Shown one piece after another: positions 38,096-48,999 of a stretch of 64,000 bases of DNA (position 1 is its first letter; the number at the start of each line of letters is the position of its first letter). A model generated the notes under the pieces. The model ran no database searches. It had not been told where the DNA came from and worked only from the letters and a program-made list of their open reading frames with translations. This DNA comes from Paramisgurnus dabryanus. Lineage: Eukaryota; Chordata; Actinopteri; Cypriniformes; Cobitidae. Both the position numbers and the translations under genes were made by a program. The stretch is taken from NCBI RefSeq assembly GCF_030506205.2, contig NC_133352.1:16035525-16099524 (forward strand). Reading direction: 5' to 3'.

Positions 38096-39751
38096 CTAAG
38101 ACATTTAGTAAACACGTATTAACCATAGGGTACAGCTTAAGGTATAACTCAAGAAGAACGTAGCATTGAGGTTTTGGGAAATGCAGCCCAGATTTGTGAT
38201 CATATTTGTACACATTTATTAAATTCCAAACATAAAAATTCAAACAACCTGTTGTTAACTTACATGTAGTCTTATAAGAATTGGTACATGCTCTTTGGAA
38301 TAATTAAAGAATGGATATCGTGCCTGGGCGTTTTTAAGTGTGTTTGTAAGTGCCAGAAGTTCATTCATATTTTTATGTTGAAGGGCATTTTAGTGCTAAG
38401 GTTTTGCCTTATCCAAGATGCATCACTGCTATTGCTATGAATGGGGGAGACTGCAATGGTCTAGCAAAGGAATTCCTGCCTTCCAATTAAAAGAGCCAGT
38501 CGTTGTTTGCGCACGTGGACAATGACATGACACCCTTCAAAGACTTTTGCTAGTCACATTAGATGGGTTAAGGACAACTTTACTATCGACCTTTATTGAC
38601 TTCCATACTAGTATTTTTTTTTACTTTGGAAGTCAATGGTGCTTTATTACAGATATTTTCTGTAAGAAATTATGACAGGTTTGTAACAAACTGAGAATGA
38701 TGACAGAATTTAAATTTTTTAGTGCACTATCCCTTTAAGTGGTAGAAAGTCACACACAGCAGGTATCTGTGTAGAGCAATTTCATGCATAGTTATGCTTT
38801 TAATCCTGATATGAAATAGAAATGGCATATTTACACTCCTTACTCAGGAAAATAAATGGCAGATTTTATCCGTACTTCAATAAGCATCATGACTTTACAC
38901 TCATGTTAAATAACTAGTAAGTAAATTGTGTGAGAAATACCACGTTTTTTTACACGTGAAACATGAACACATGTTATATTGAGCGCTGTAAACACAATCA
39001 AAGCTTCAAAAAAAACAGGAAGAACGGGATGTTTAAGTTTGATGCCTTTGAGTTGGGATGTTCAAGGGTAACATCTGCAGTAGGTACTCTGTCAAAGATT
39101 GTAATAACAGTGTTTTGTACTGGAACCGTTCAAAAGAAAATTGGTATGGTACACTGTCATTATTTTTAAGTAAAAATATAGACTGGACTAAAGAAAAATG
39201 ATTTTTTCTATTGCCACATTCTATTCAGTAGTTCCAGATGCAACTTTCATTCATGTTTTTACGCAACTAAGTGTACCAGTCTATACTGTATGAGCAAGTA
39301 TCAGGACTCAAGTAAAAGTGACTCACTTTTAAAAAATAAACAATATCTTTGTGTATGGTGTATAGGTGTTTCAGAGTGATTATAGTAATGTCAAAGTCAA
39401 TATCTATTAAACATTGTGTTTTGATTTTGCAAAAGCCCCACAGCTTACCAGTTTTAGTCTTATACACACAGACAGATGCTAATAAGCGATTTAATCTATT
39501 GTAACACCTATAATAGTCAGGAATCACAATAACCACAGGGGATTGAGAGGAACTAAAGAGGGTAATAAGTGAAAACAGCTGAAGAACATGAACTCATAAT
39601 TATATTAAACAAAATAAAATATTTAAAAAATAAACAGACAGAGCATAAGTTTAGATCCTGACAGAAGGCACAAAAACAGATTTGCAATTTACCTGAATCT
39701 AATGTTCAGGCACAGAACCCACGGCTGTCATGGACCGGTCACAAACAAACT
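38096..39751. other. Intergenic, one worn repeat
   Basis: 38562-38738 is a reversed, worn TTAA-AGGGATAG repeat ending ACTATCCCTTTAA. No gene otherwise. Confidence 0.45.
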
Positions 39752-39898
39752 ACACTGTAAGAATGATGTCAAATCAACAAATTAAATTAAATTAAATATT
39801 TAATTATGTCAATCTATCACATGTCAAAAAGTATAATAGGTTTAATTGATTTGCAAAACCAAGTTGTTTTAACTTCATGCTGCATTTTTTTACAGTGT
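39752..39898. mobile_element. ACACTG-ended small element (147 bp)
   Basis: ACACTGTAAGAATG at the left and TTTTTTTACAGTGT at the right. Shares its right half with 26797-26957. Confidence 0.65.
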
Positions 39899-40190
39899 AC
39901 AGTGCAGAAACTGTACAAGGATGTCAAGTGTGTGATGATAATGTCACAAGTCTTATTGTTACACATTATGAATGACCAATGTCTTGCCTCATAGACTTCT
40001 ATTGTAAGGGTATTACTAAAATATACTTAAATACATTTTTAGTACATATTATTTTGTGTTAAATAATAGTGTAAAAGTTATAAACTACAAATATAAAAAA
40101 TTAAAATGTATAGTTCTTCTTAAGTAGTACCTTAGTTCACTTAAAAAAGTATACTTAATACCAGTATCACTGTACTTGAAGGAAAACACG

Positions 40191-40333
40191 GAATGGCGGA
40201 AGAGCACTTAGTTTGCAGCACTTCGACTTCGGCGCAGTAATATTGACGGAAGTTTGAGCGAGAGGGGGAGTATTCAGGAGTGATGATGTTACTGAGGTCG
40301 AAGTGCTGCCATCTAAGTGCTCTTCCGCCATTC
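40191..40333. mobile_element. Small inverted-repeat element (143 bp)
   Basis: GAATGGCGGAAGAGCACTTA mirrors TAAGTGCTCTTCCGCCATTC, and GCAGCACTTCGAC pairs with GTCGAAGTGCTGC; arms about 40 bp. Confidence 0.82.
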
Positions 40334-40611
40334 AATTAAATTTTTTATCCACTTAAAAATTGCCAAGTTTTACTTTGTGCCATCATACTTACTCGTGTAA
40401 CTACTCATGTAAGAGTCTTTTAATAGGGAAAACATGGAAGTGTTTGGTGGCTTCTAAATTCATCCCTGTTTGGATCCTAAGGAATAAATGGGGCTAGGCT
40501 AAATGCTAACACATTCACGACGTGCTGTACAAAGTTCACACAGTGACAAAATAGATATGTTTTAATTTGTTTAAGTTGAGGTAAAATATTGAAAAACTGT
40601 GGTGTTTTCCT

Positions 40612-41012
40612 TTAAAGGGAACATATCATGAAAATCTGATTCTGATTTAGTCAGATTCCCCATTGCTTCTATCAACCTAGAAAATGTGATAAAGATCAAC
40701 CCTTTAACTTTGTTTTGGTAAACTATTCTCTGCAAGTATGTGAAAAAATAGGTAATTGAAATTTGACTCCCCTTGTGATGTCAAAAGGGGATAATACGGC
40801 CCCTTAATCTGCACTATCCAACCACGGCACTGCCATTTAGTGCAGAGATCAGGTCATTTGCATATAAAGGACACAACCAAAATGGCACATTTTAGCGCAC
40901 ACCTACAAAATGGCAAATTTAACATGTTATAATAAATGATCTATATGGTATTTTGAGCTAAAACTTCACATGGATACTGTATTAAACAAGTCTTGTGAAA
41001 TGTCTCCTTTTA
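40612..41012. mobile_element. TTAA-type repeat, uninterrupted copy
   Basis: Starts TTAAAGGGAACATATCATG and ends GTGAAATGTCTCCTTTTAG. It is the reference for the nested host at 25268-26787. Confidence 0.7.
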
Positions 41013-42423
41013 GTGTTTTGAATTAAAACTTTTATCAAATTACTGCAGTTAAGTATTTTTTAAGTAGGCCTACTTTAAACATTTTTAAGGTTTATTTAAT
41101 ACTAAAGACTTTTTGCATATAAAGTAGTTTGCTTGATTTTTTTTTCAGACCCATACAAGTTGAAAGAGTTTTCAACAGTTAAATAACTTCACATCCTGAT
41201 GTTGTCTTGTCGACAAAGCTTTACTTGTACTGTATTGAGTCTGGAACAAGCCTATCTGAAGAGATGGGTGCAGCAGACACATTTTTTTCTCGGATAAAAA
41301 TCAGAAGTACTTTTACTGTGATTTGGACTCTGTGCCATCTTCAGCATAGGTGTGGTGTGTCTGTGTTTTACTTTCAAACCCCGAGGCATCAAAAACAAGC
41401 TATTTGTCCTCAGTGACCCACAAAGCTTCCAGTCAGAGATAGTTTTTTATTGCTGAACCTGCTCTGAATGGATGATAACCGGCAACAGACCATGAAGAGA
41501 ATTGCCCCAAGCAAGTGTTAGTTTTGCAGTAATGTGTGTTGACTTGTATTTATTGTAGTTTTATAAACATTGTCAAACACATGTCAAACATGTACCTTTG
41601 TTGTTAATCCATAAAAACAACGCCATGTCAAAAAGATTTCTTTATACTTTTTAAAAGTACAACATTTTCTCTCCTCCCACATTGGAGTGAATATTTCACA
41701 CATTTTCTGACAAAGTTAAATACAGTGATGATTAATGTTTAATAAGTCTTATTACTATAAAACATGATATTGTAAATGAAAGCAGCATTCAAATTCCCGG
41801 TCAAGTTATAAGAATGTTTACATATAAAAATATGATTGTTAAATAAATCTTTGATCTTTTTGAGGAAAAGTGCTGAGTGGGGAACTTTAAATAACATAGC
41901 ATTGCACATTTCAATTTCCAAATACTGTACTTACACATAAAACACACAAAAATGTGTGTGAAACATGAAACTGGAGCGCACAAATTATATAAAGCAAAAC
42001 ACAATATTCCTTGTGCACTTAACATTGAAATTGTATGAAAAGTATGATACAAAACAGGCTTTAACAAGTTTTCATCAACAAGTCTCTCTGCAGCATCATT
42101 TCTGTGTAAATGTGTAAAACATTGATACTCATATCTTAGAGTAAATCATACAATCTTCTGTGAAACTGAGGTCAGATACTGTAATACAGGTGATACATTT
42201 CAATTAATGATGCTCACAAATAAAATCTATCAAAATTATAATATTCTCAATAAAATGTTCTATATATAATTCATTTATTAGATATCTGTACTAAACAAAT
42301 AAATATGTGTCATAAGTCAAATTTATGTGTTAGTTATAAGTGGAATGTAGATGCAAGTGTTAATTATAACCATTAACCTCATATATCTTCCAGAAACAGA
42401 TTTTAAGATTTATGTAGTTCTAA
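41013..42423. other. Intergenic between slc36a1 and the receptor, no feature seen
   Basis: AT-rich, no exon or repeat recognised. Confidence 0.45.
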
Positions 42424-42705
42424 ACGTAGGTTCGGGAGGAGCCTAAACATTCAGGCCTGTCAATCATCATCATCATGGGCGTATATAAGGCAGCCTTCAG
42501 GCCTCCGCATCCAGCTGCAATTTTTTCCGCCATCCCTCCTCCTCCCCATCTCCTCCTTCACTCTGTCTTTCTTTTGCAGGGGGTTGAACTTGGGGCTCGA
42601 GCCCCAGCCTCAGGTTCGCTCTCTCTGAAGGTTCAGAGCTCAGGTACAGAGCTCCCTTCGAGGACAGCAAGCCAAGTTCGTTTACCATTAATCATTAAGA
42701 CGTGA
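42424..42705 (+). promoter_or_regulatory. Isolated promoter-like block of unknown origin
   Basis: A GC-richer 280-bp block in AT-rich surroundings. GGGCGTATATAAGG (near 42478-42491) is a strong TATA context, followed by a CT-rich leader ending in TTTTGCAGG and the perfect palindrome GGGGCTCGAGCCCC near 42591. No gene follows on either strand. It could be a lone LTR fragment or a retroelement leader; unidentified. Confidence 0.35.
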
Positions 42706-43877
42706 ATGCGCAGGCGAACTAGTGAAAAGAGATTAATACTTTAAATATTGTAACAAAATTTAATAAAAAAAACTTAAGATTTCATCAAATGAACAAACAT
42801 ATACTTTTGTGCAAATTTAGCTGCTGTATGCTGTATACAGTGACAGTGACTCAAAAGATGTCAATATTTGATATAACAAAATTTTAAAGTTATAAAATAA
42901 CATTCTGATGACAATAGATGCACCATTAAGAGGTTTTTTTTTACATGTACCTGCACAAGTATATTCCTTTGACTCATACGCAGTGTTCGACACGTGCATT
43001 TCGACAAACTGATATACTTGAAGAGTTTGGTTCCATAACGCGATAAACGTCTTTTTTTATAGTTACAGACCAAATCAGTATTGTATCAGGTCAGTATTGA
43101 AAAGTAAATTCTTAATTTTATGCAAAATACGATATCCGCCGTGTTATTCTGTCATCTTTTCTCCCTTTTTTCCAAACCACGACAAACACCACTCCTCCTC
43201 CTCTGCAGAATGCCATAAATCCACTCAGCCAATGACAACGCACCATTCCACGCATTGTAAACATTAATGGTGGCGCTTTAAATAGCCTACACACAAAATC
43301 CTTTCCTCATCTACTTTGTACTTCGTGATCAACAAACAAACAAAAACAAAATAGTAATTTTGATGGCATTGATAAACTAAACAAACAAAAATCAAGCAGA
43401 ACCTAAACATTTTACAGCTGATCGCTGTCAAAAAAGTTCAGCAATGATTTATGGCATTTTGAAAAAAAAATACTTGTCATGGATTAATTGCATTTTGCAT
43501 CTGTTTTTATAATAAATCTTTGAAAATCAAATTATGAATTTGAATTTTTAATGTTATTATAACCCAAAGATGCTATGTGAAAGTTTGTAACAGATAGTGG
43601 TATTCATCATGTCACTTCCTTGGTATAGAAAACACATTTTTACCCAAACTGGATTTATTGCATTTTGGAACCAAACTCTTGCTGGCTTACATACTCCTGT
43701 ACTTGCACGTACAAAGTATTCACGGTTACAAAAATCTGGCAGTGCATGTATTATACTGATGAGAAAATTTGTCTCACATGCACTGTACATTGACCCTAAC
43801 ATACGCGTAAAAGTGAAGTATAATTTAGTCTTCGCCAGTTTATGAAAGACACAGTGGTTGTCTCCTCGAAAAAACTT
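42706..43877 (-). other. 3' flank of mtnr1d
   Basis: Includes the receptor's 3' untranslated region of unknown length. No other gene or repeat recognised. Confidence 0.4.
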
Positions 43878-44647
43878 TTAACAGTGAAACTTGAAAATTG
43901 CAAGTACAATCCTTTTATACTCTTTTCTAAAGTTGTTGTTTAACACTCCATATATCACGCCATTTAGACAGCTGTTAAAGTATGCCATGAAATAACTGGC
44001 TGTGAAGAGCCACTCCGGTATGGCTTGACCCAGTCCGGGGTGGATGGCCACCGCCAAGCCTATGAAGTTCAGAGGAGCCCAGCAGACGGCAAACAGCACG
44101 AACACCACAAACATGGTGAGAAAGTTTCGGAAGTCCTGAGGTTTGATCTTGGGCCGACTGTCGGGCTTGACCCGTTTGCGAACCTCTATGACAAGGATCC
44201 AGATGCGCAGGTAGCAGTATGTGACGATACCGATGGGCACAATGAAGTGTACCACCACTACCGTGATAGTGTAGAGCGAGCTCACCGATTGGGCGAAGGT
44301 GCACGAGTAGACTCGTGGGTCGTACTGCAGGGACTCCACGAACCAGTTTGGGACGATTGCCAGGATAGTCAGCATCCAGACCAAGATGACGTAACATGCT
44401 GTATTCTTGTTGGAAAAGAGCTTGTCGTATTTAAGGCTGTGGCAGATGTAACAGTAACGGTTGACTGCAATACCTGTGATGTTGAAAATAGAGCCAATAA
44501 CACTGAGGCCCATTAGGAAGCCGCTGATTTGACAGTGAATATCACCGGCAATCCAGCGGTCATGGAAGATTGCACTTAACACTAGTGGGTACGGATAGAT
44601 GGCTACTACCAGATCTGCTACTGCCAAACTCACCACAAAGGCATTGC
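43878..44647 (-). CDS. mtnr1d: mtnr1d coding exon 2 (TM2 to C-terminus)
   Basis: Acceptor TTTCCAG; begins GNAFVVSLAVADLV and ends at a TAA after KFHC. Contains NRYCYICHS, the extracellular Cys pair, FRNFLTMFVVFVLFAVCWAP and TM7. No internal stop or frameshift. Confidence 0.95.
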
Positions 44648-47600
44648 CTGGAAAGAAAAGAAGAATATTGAAAATATTTTATACAGAGACTTCATTTGAA
44701 GATAAGAAAATAATTAAGTGCTTAAGTTCATTATGCATTATGAATTGCAGTGTTTTTATGAATTGCATTATAAATTGCTTTTTTTTATGAATTGCATTAT
44801 GAATTGCAGTGTTTTGTGACTTTCTCTTGACACATTTCAAAACAAAAATACAGAAAAATTGAGCTTGCGTGGTTAAGTGTTTGCTTTAAAGCAACACTTT
44901 GTAGTTTCCATGTAAAAATGACTTACAGCTCCCCCATGTGGTTGAAAAGCGCAACAGTGCCTGGTATCAGACACTCTTCTGCAGGCAGGGGGAGGGGCGG
45001 GGCTGTGTTTCCTACCCTCCACTGCCACTTTCAGAGTGTGCTTGTAGCAGCTAGGAGGTTGCTCAGGTTGCAGCAACAGCACAATTTGTCCAGTTAAAAG
45101 TTGTTCTAGCACTGAAATAATTTTAGAGACATTATTTAAAGGTAAAAAAACTACATAGTGTTGCTTTAACACTGTAAACTACATAGTGTTGCTTTAACAC
45201 TGTAAAAAAATACTTTGCTGCCTAAAAAAATTTTTGTTAAATCAACTCAGATTTACAAGTCAATAGAGATGAGTTGTCACAACTTGTAAAATATAGTTGA
45301 GAAAAGTCAACTTAATTTTATAAGTTATAACAACTCACCTGTAGTTATAACAACTCATCTCTAGTCAAGTTAAATAATAGTAAGTTGAAAGTATTTTTTA
45401 CAGTGTACTAGCATAAAACATGTTTTAGGCTGAACTCCTTTTAAACCAAATTATTGCAATGAAGACTAAAGGTTGGAATGAATCACTTAATAACAGTTTA
45501 TTGTGATACAAATCACCCCTATTACCAGTTGAAGGTCTTGATCGTTGCCATCAACTATTTCCATTTTTGTGGTGTATTTGAAATTAATGCTTTTCATGTT
45601 CATGTAATCATTGTTCTCATTTTACATAAATGCCAGACTCATTCTGTGTCTGATAAGCCCAAAACAAATAGATATGCTTGATATGACTCACAAAGATCTC
45701 TCGTGGGCTGTAAATATTATTATCAAATGATGTTTACAAAAATCCTAGGAGTTCATAGCAATGACCTACACCAAATAATTGGATTTTGTAATGTTTGAGC
45801 AATGCATTTATTATGATGTTCACAGTAACCACTCATGGTAACACTTTATTTAAATAGACCACTTTAGACAGTTTAATAACTATTAGCAAATATCAACTAC
45901 CAATCTTTATAGTATTAGTAGACAGTCTGCTTAATATCTGTTAACCCTTTATTGTGACGATCCCTCAACAGACATTCACCTGTCTATAAGTATTTTTGCA
46001 GGTGTATGTCAACTTATTCTACTAACCATTACAGTCTACAAATACTCTAAAGTGAATTGACATATAGTTGCAAAGTTATTTATAGTTAATGTCTAAAATG
46101 GACTATCAAAATAAAGTGTAACCCAACTCATGTAGTCAATGGCTTATTAAATTAACAAATTGGTACAGACATTAAGACTCGATTGACCTTTTAAGATCAA
46201 CATTAAAAGAGGATTTAGTACAGTAGTTTGATGTGAGCACATTGATGAGCTAAAAACTCCCAGTTGTTATGTTGTATATGCAACAGCAAATGTTTATGAT
46301 TTTTATTAAACATTATTTTAATATGTTGCTTTTGCCAACTTTTATCAAAACAATTAGCCATTTGAGAGATTTTACTAGGGTCAAAACCTGCCTAACTGTG
46401 GTAAAATCTTTAAGTCTTTAAGTGGCGTGTTGTTTTATTTCACCAACAAATTTGTTCACACTATTGTTTAAAAATAGCTACTTTGAATTTCATCCATTTA
46501 AATGCGCTTTACACACAACAAGCCTAATGCCAGATGCTCCATTAAAACAAGTGCTGTATTGACTTTTGCATCCACCCCAGTGACTGGAGGCAATGAATTG
46601 AATTCTTTAAATTACTGAACGCACGTCTCACATCCAACAGTGTTAACCCAACCAAGTCTGCGGGGCTCTTGCAATAATTTTCTGTGTCCCTTGAAGAGGT
46701 ACAGGGACCAGTCACATTTTTACCTATTTATTCTATTTACTACCTATTTATTCTCTACTTAGTGAATCAAACGATTAACAATGACAACCAGAACATCATT
46801 TACTCACCCTCACGTTGTATTGAACCTATATGAGTTCCCTTATTCTGCTGAACACAAAAGAAGAGATTTTGATAAATGTTGGTAAGCACACAGTCAACGT
46901 TACCCACTGACTTCCACTGAATTTGATTTTCCTACTGTGGAAGTCAATGGGTACCATTAACTGAGTGGTTATTATTTATCTTTTTTTTGATAAAAAATAA
47001 ATAATAATCATACAGGTTTAACAACATGTGGGTCAGTAATTTGTTACCCATATTTTATATACCTAATTTCTATAATGTGACCTACATGACACTCTTAACA
47101 ATACAAGTGCTTTATGATGCCTTCAAAGAATCATTTTTGACTGTAGGGTTTTTTTTATATAAAAAGAACCTTTTAAGCACCTTTCTTTATACATAATGAT
47201 TTGGATACATGTAAAGTGTAAAAGTAAATAAAACACACACATACACACATATTACAGCTAAGCATAGAGCTGTAAGTATTGATTATTGAGTGCATCAAAA
47301 GATCATACTGTAAACCTGTTTCTCTGCCAGCATTGTGAGCATCTACATTAAAAATGGCTTCGTAATGACTTCATTGTGGCATTGTTTGAATGGGTTGAAC
47401 AAGTTCTTTCTAAAAAACTAAACATATCACTTTCTTTATTAGTGAATAATAGAAGTATAATTAACAAAATTGAATAAACACATCAGGTAAGAGTCTCTTT
47501 TGTAATATAATGCTTGCACAATAATAATAATTCAGTTAATAACAAATTATATGTTGCTTTACATTAAGGTTGCAGGTAACACTTTATTTCGATAGTCCAC

Positions 47601-48641
47601 TTTAGACATTTTACTAATTATAAGTTACTTTGCAACTACTTATTAACTACCAATCTTTAGAGAATTAGTAGACTGTCTGCTTAATATCTACTAACACTTT
47701 ATTGTGATGATATCTCAACAGACATTCAACTGTCTATAAGTATCTCTGCAGGTGCATGTCAACTTATTCCACTAACCCAAACCTCTTCCCTAACCCCAAC
47801 CCTTACAGTCTACTAATACTCTAATGACAGTTAGTTGACGTATAGTTGCAAATTATTGAAAGTTAGTTGACATGTAGTTGCTAAGTTATTTGTAGTTAGT
47901 TGAATGTCTAAAGTGGACTATCAAAATAAAGTGTAACCAGGTTGCACAACTTGTTTGTTTGTTTTTACATGCAAGATGATAACTTAGTTTCAAGCACTTG
48001 TTAAGTGTATGTCATGCAAAAGATGAGGCTGATCTCAAAAAGAAAAGTGTATATTATGTCCCTATGCTCATTAAAAGCTTTTTTAAAATGTTATTATTGA
48101 ACCTTATAGCCACTTTATAACTAAATCACTAAACTTAAAGGTCAAGTTGTGCTTTGTCAGATAAGACCAGTGGTCAGAAGACTCATACAAAATTAAAGCT
48201 GACAGTGTTGCATAGATGCAATACAGCATCCTCATCCGTGCATGCTTCCATGTGATAGGATTATCAGGCACACTTGCTCACATCTGGCTCACAAAGTGTA
48301 ATAATAAAATAAAATAAATTCATGAATAAATAATCATTTATAATCAAGCATGATGTATTTATAGAGATGTATTTACCTGCCTTCCTGAGTTTTCGGTTTC
48401 TGAAGACTGACACAATGACCAACAGGTTGCCCAGTACATCAACTATAATGGTGGTGATGAGCACGCTGGAGAGTAAAGTCACCACCCAGGGGAAAGAGAG
48501 ATACTTGCTGTCCTGGTTTCCGGTAGAAATGTTCCTCAAAAAGGCATCCGTTCCATCCACCATCCTCAATTTATCATCACGGGACAGCGGTGAGGAGTAC
48601 TGTCCTCCGGTGCGCGCGCATCTGTGGAGTAGTGGGTTCAT
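43878..48641 (-). CDS. mtnr1d: Melatonin receptor, probably subtype 1D (Mel1d), two exons
   Basis: Class A GPCR, normally Gi-coupled, lowering cAMP in response to melatonin at the plasma membrane. Exon 1 ends at 48377 (donor GTAAAT) and exon 2 runs 44647-43878; the two-exon structure, split at KAG/N after TM1, is standard for vertebrate melatonin receptors. Visible motifs: N-glycosylation site NIS, LGNLLVI in TM1, ADLVVAIYPYP in TM2, NRYCYICHS in place of DRY, CWAPLNFIGLAVA in TM6, NGVIY in TM7. The tail ends in KFHC and is short. Length is 344 residues from the first ATG, or 318 from Met27, whose N-tail length suits the family better. Subtype is inferred: the neighbours are slc36a1 and fat2, which marks the paralogon whose receptor (1D) was lost in mammals. 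1A or 1B remains possible until a tree is made. Confidence 0.88.
44735..44816. repeat. Tandem repeat of ATGAATTGCATTAT units
   Basis: ATGAATTGCA occurs four times with short spacers, twice within the longer word ATTATGAATTGCAGTGTTTT. In the mtnr1d intron close to the exon 2 acceptor. Confidence 0.8.
44886..45169. mobile_element. TTAA-bounded element with AGCAACACT termini (284 bp)
   Basis: TTAAAGCAACACTTTGTAGT and ACTACATAGTGTTGCTTTAA are inverted with two mismatches; TTAA on both sides. In the mtnr1d intron. Confidence 0.88.
45149..45204. repeat. Two exact 28-bp tandem copies
   Basis: The unit AACTACATAGTGTTGCTTTA plus ACACTGTA occurs at 45149-45176 and again at 45177-45204. It joins the right end of one element (44886-45169) to the left end of the next (45197-45406). 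Confidence 0.92.
45197..45406. mobile_element. Palindromic ACACTG element (210 bp)
   Basis: ACACTGTAAAAAAATACTTT at the left mirrors AAAGTATTTTTTACAGTGT at the right; GAGATGAGTTGT pairs with ACAACTCATCTC. Confidence 0.82.
45407..45828. other. mtnr1d intron, no feature seen
   Basis: Unique-looking sequence between two elements. Confidence 0.45.
45837..46123. mobile_element. hAT-like element with GGTAACACTTTATTT termini (287 bp)
   Basis: GGTAACACTTTATTT and AAATAAAGTGTAACC (near-perfect inverted); duplication CCACTCAT (45829-45836) and CAACTCAT (46124-46131), 7 of 8. Same family as 47575-47938. Confidence 0.87.
46132..47566. other. mtnr1d intron, one worn repeat
   Basis: 46790-46975 carries CTCACCCTCACGTTG and ACTGACTTCCACTGAATT, a worn TTAA-AGGGATAG relative. 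No gene. Confidence 0.45.
47575..47938. mobile_element. hAT-like element, second copy of the GGTAACACTTTATTT family (364 bp)
   Basis: GGTAACACTTTATTTCGATAG left, CTATCAAAATAAAGTGTAACC right, and a perfect 8-bp duplication AGGTTGCA (47567-47574, 47939-47946). Confidence 0.92.
47947..48376. other. mtnr1d intron beside exon 1, no feature seen
   Basis: AT-rich intron sequence up to the exon 1 donor. Confidence 0.45.
48377..48563 (-). CDS. mtnr1d: mtnr1d coding exon 1 (N-tail and TM1), preferred start
   Basis: Start chosen at Met27 of the longer frame because its context GAGGATGG has A at -3 and G at +4, and the N-tail to TM1 is then about 25 residues, as in other melatonin receptors. An in-frame upstream ATG at 48641 has a weak context (T at -3) and would add 26 residues. 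Donor is GTAAAT after KAG. Confidence 0.7.
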
Positions 48642-48765
48642 TCAAAAAGAGAACGGCTGCTGTGCGCGTAAAACACTGACGCGCACCGTAAATACGAGTC
48701 ATTTAAGTAGAAATTTTGACAATGAAAGGACGACATTTAGATAGCTCTAATGTCAATATCGCGAT

Positions 48766-48773
48766 GTTTTATA
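48766..48773 (-). promoter_or_regulatory. Candidate TATA box of mtnr1d
   Basis: Reads TATAAAAC on the minus strand in the context CTATAAAACATCG, about 125 bp before the first ATG and 203 bp before the preferred one. Position suits a TATA box; untested. Confidence 0.4.
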
Positions 48774-48860
48774 GTTACGACACTTCTTGTTAATTGTAAG
48801 GATGTATCGCCCAGTTCAATCAAAACGCAAAGAGTTTCCAGCTGCCACAACGACGCATTA

Positions 48861-48999
48861 GGATTAAATGAAAATAATACTTCGTTTGTAGCAGTTGTGT
48901 TTGGCGAGCGGACGGACATTTTCCAGCGCGTACCTTTGGTCGGTAACTTCTGATGTGCTCTGGATTAAGAGACGCCCATTCATAAATCTGATGCACGTG
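48861..48999 (-). promoter_or_regulatory. Candidate Crx/Otx sites and E-box upstream of mtnr1d
   Basis: Two TAATCC words on the minus strand (48861-48866 and 48962-48967) match the Crx/Otx core, and a CACGTG E-box lies at 48994-48999. These are short words that can occur by chance, but this combination is known from pineal and clock-controlled promoters. Confidence 0.3.

Noticed and set aside
43975..44397. A 140-codon minus-strand frame overlapping the receptor in another frame.
   Set aside because: Out-of-frame shadow of the receptor exon.
44025..44516. A 163-codon plus-strand open frame opposite receptor exon 2.
   Set aside because: It lies wholly inside the conserved receptor exon on the other strand and has no recognisable domain; antisense shadow.
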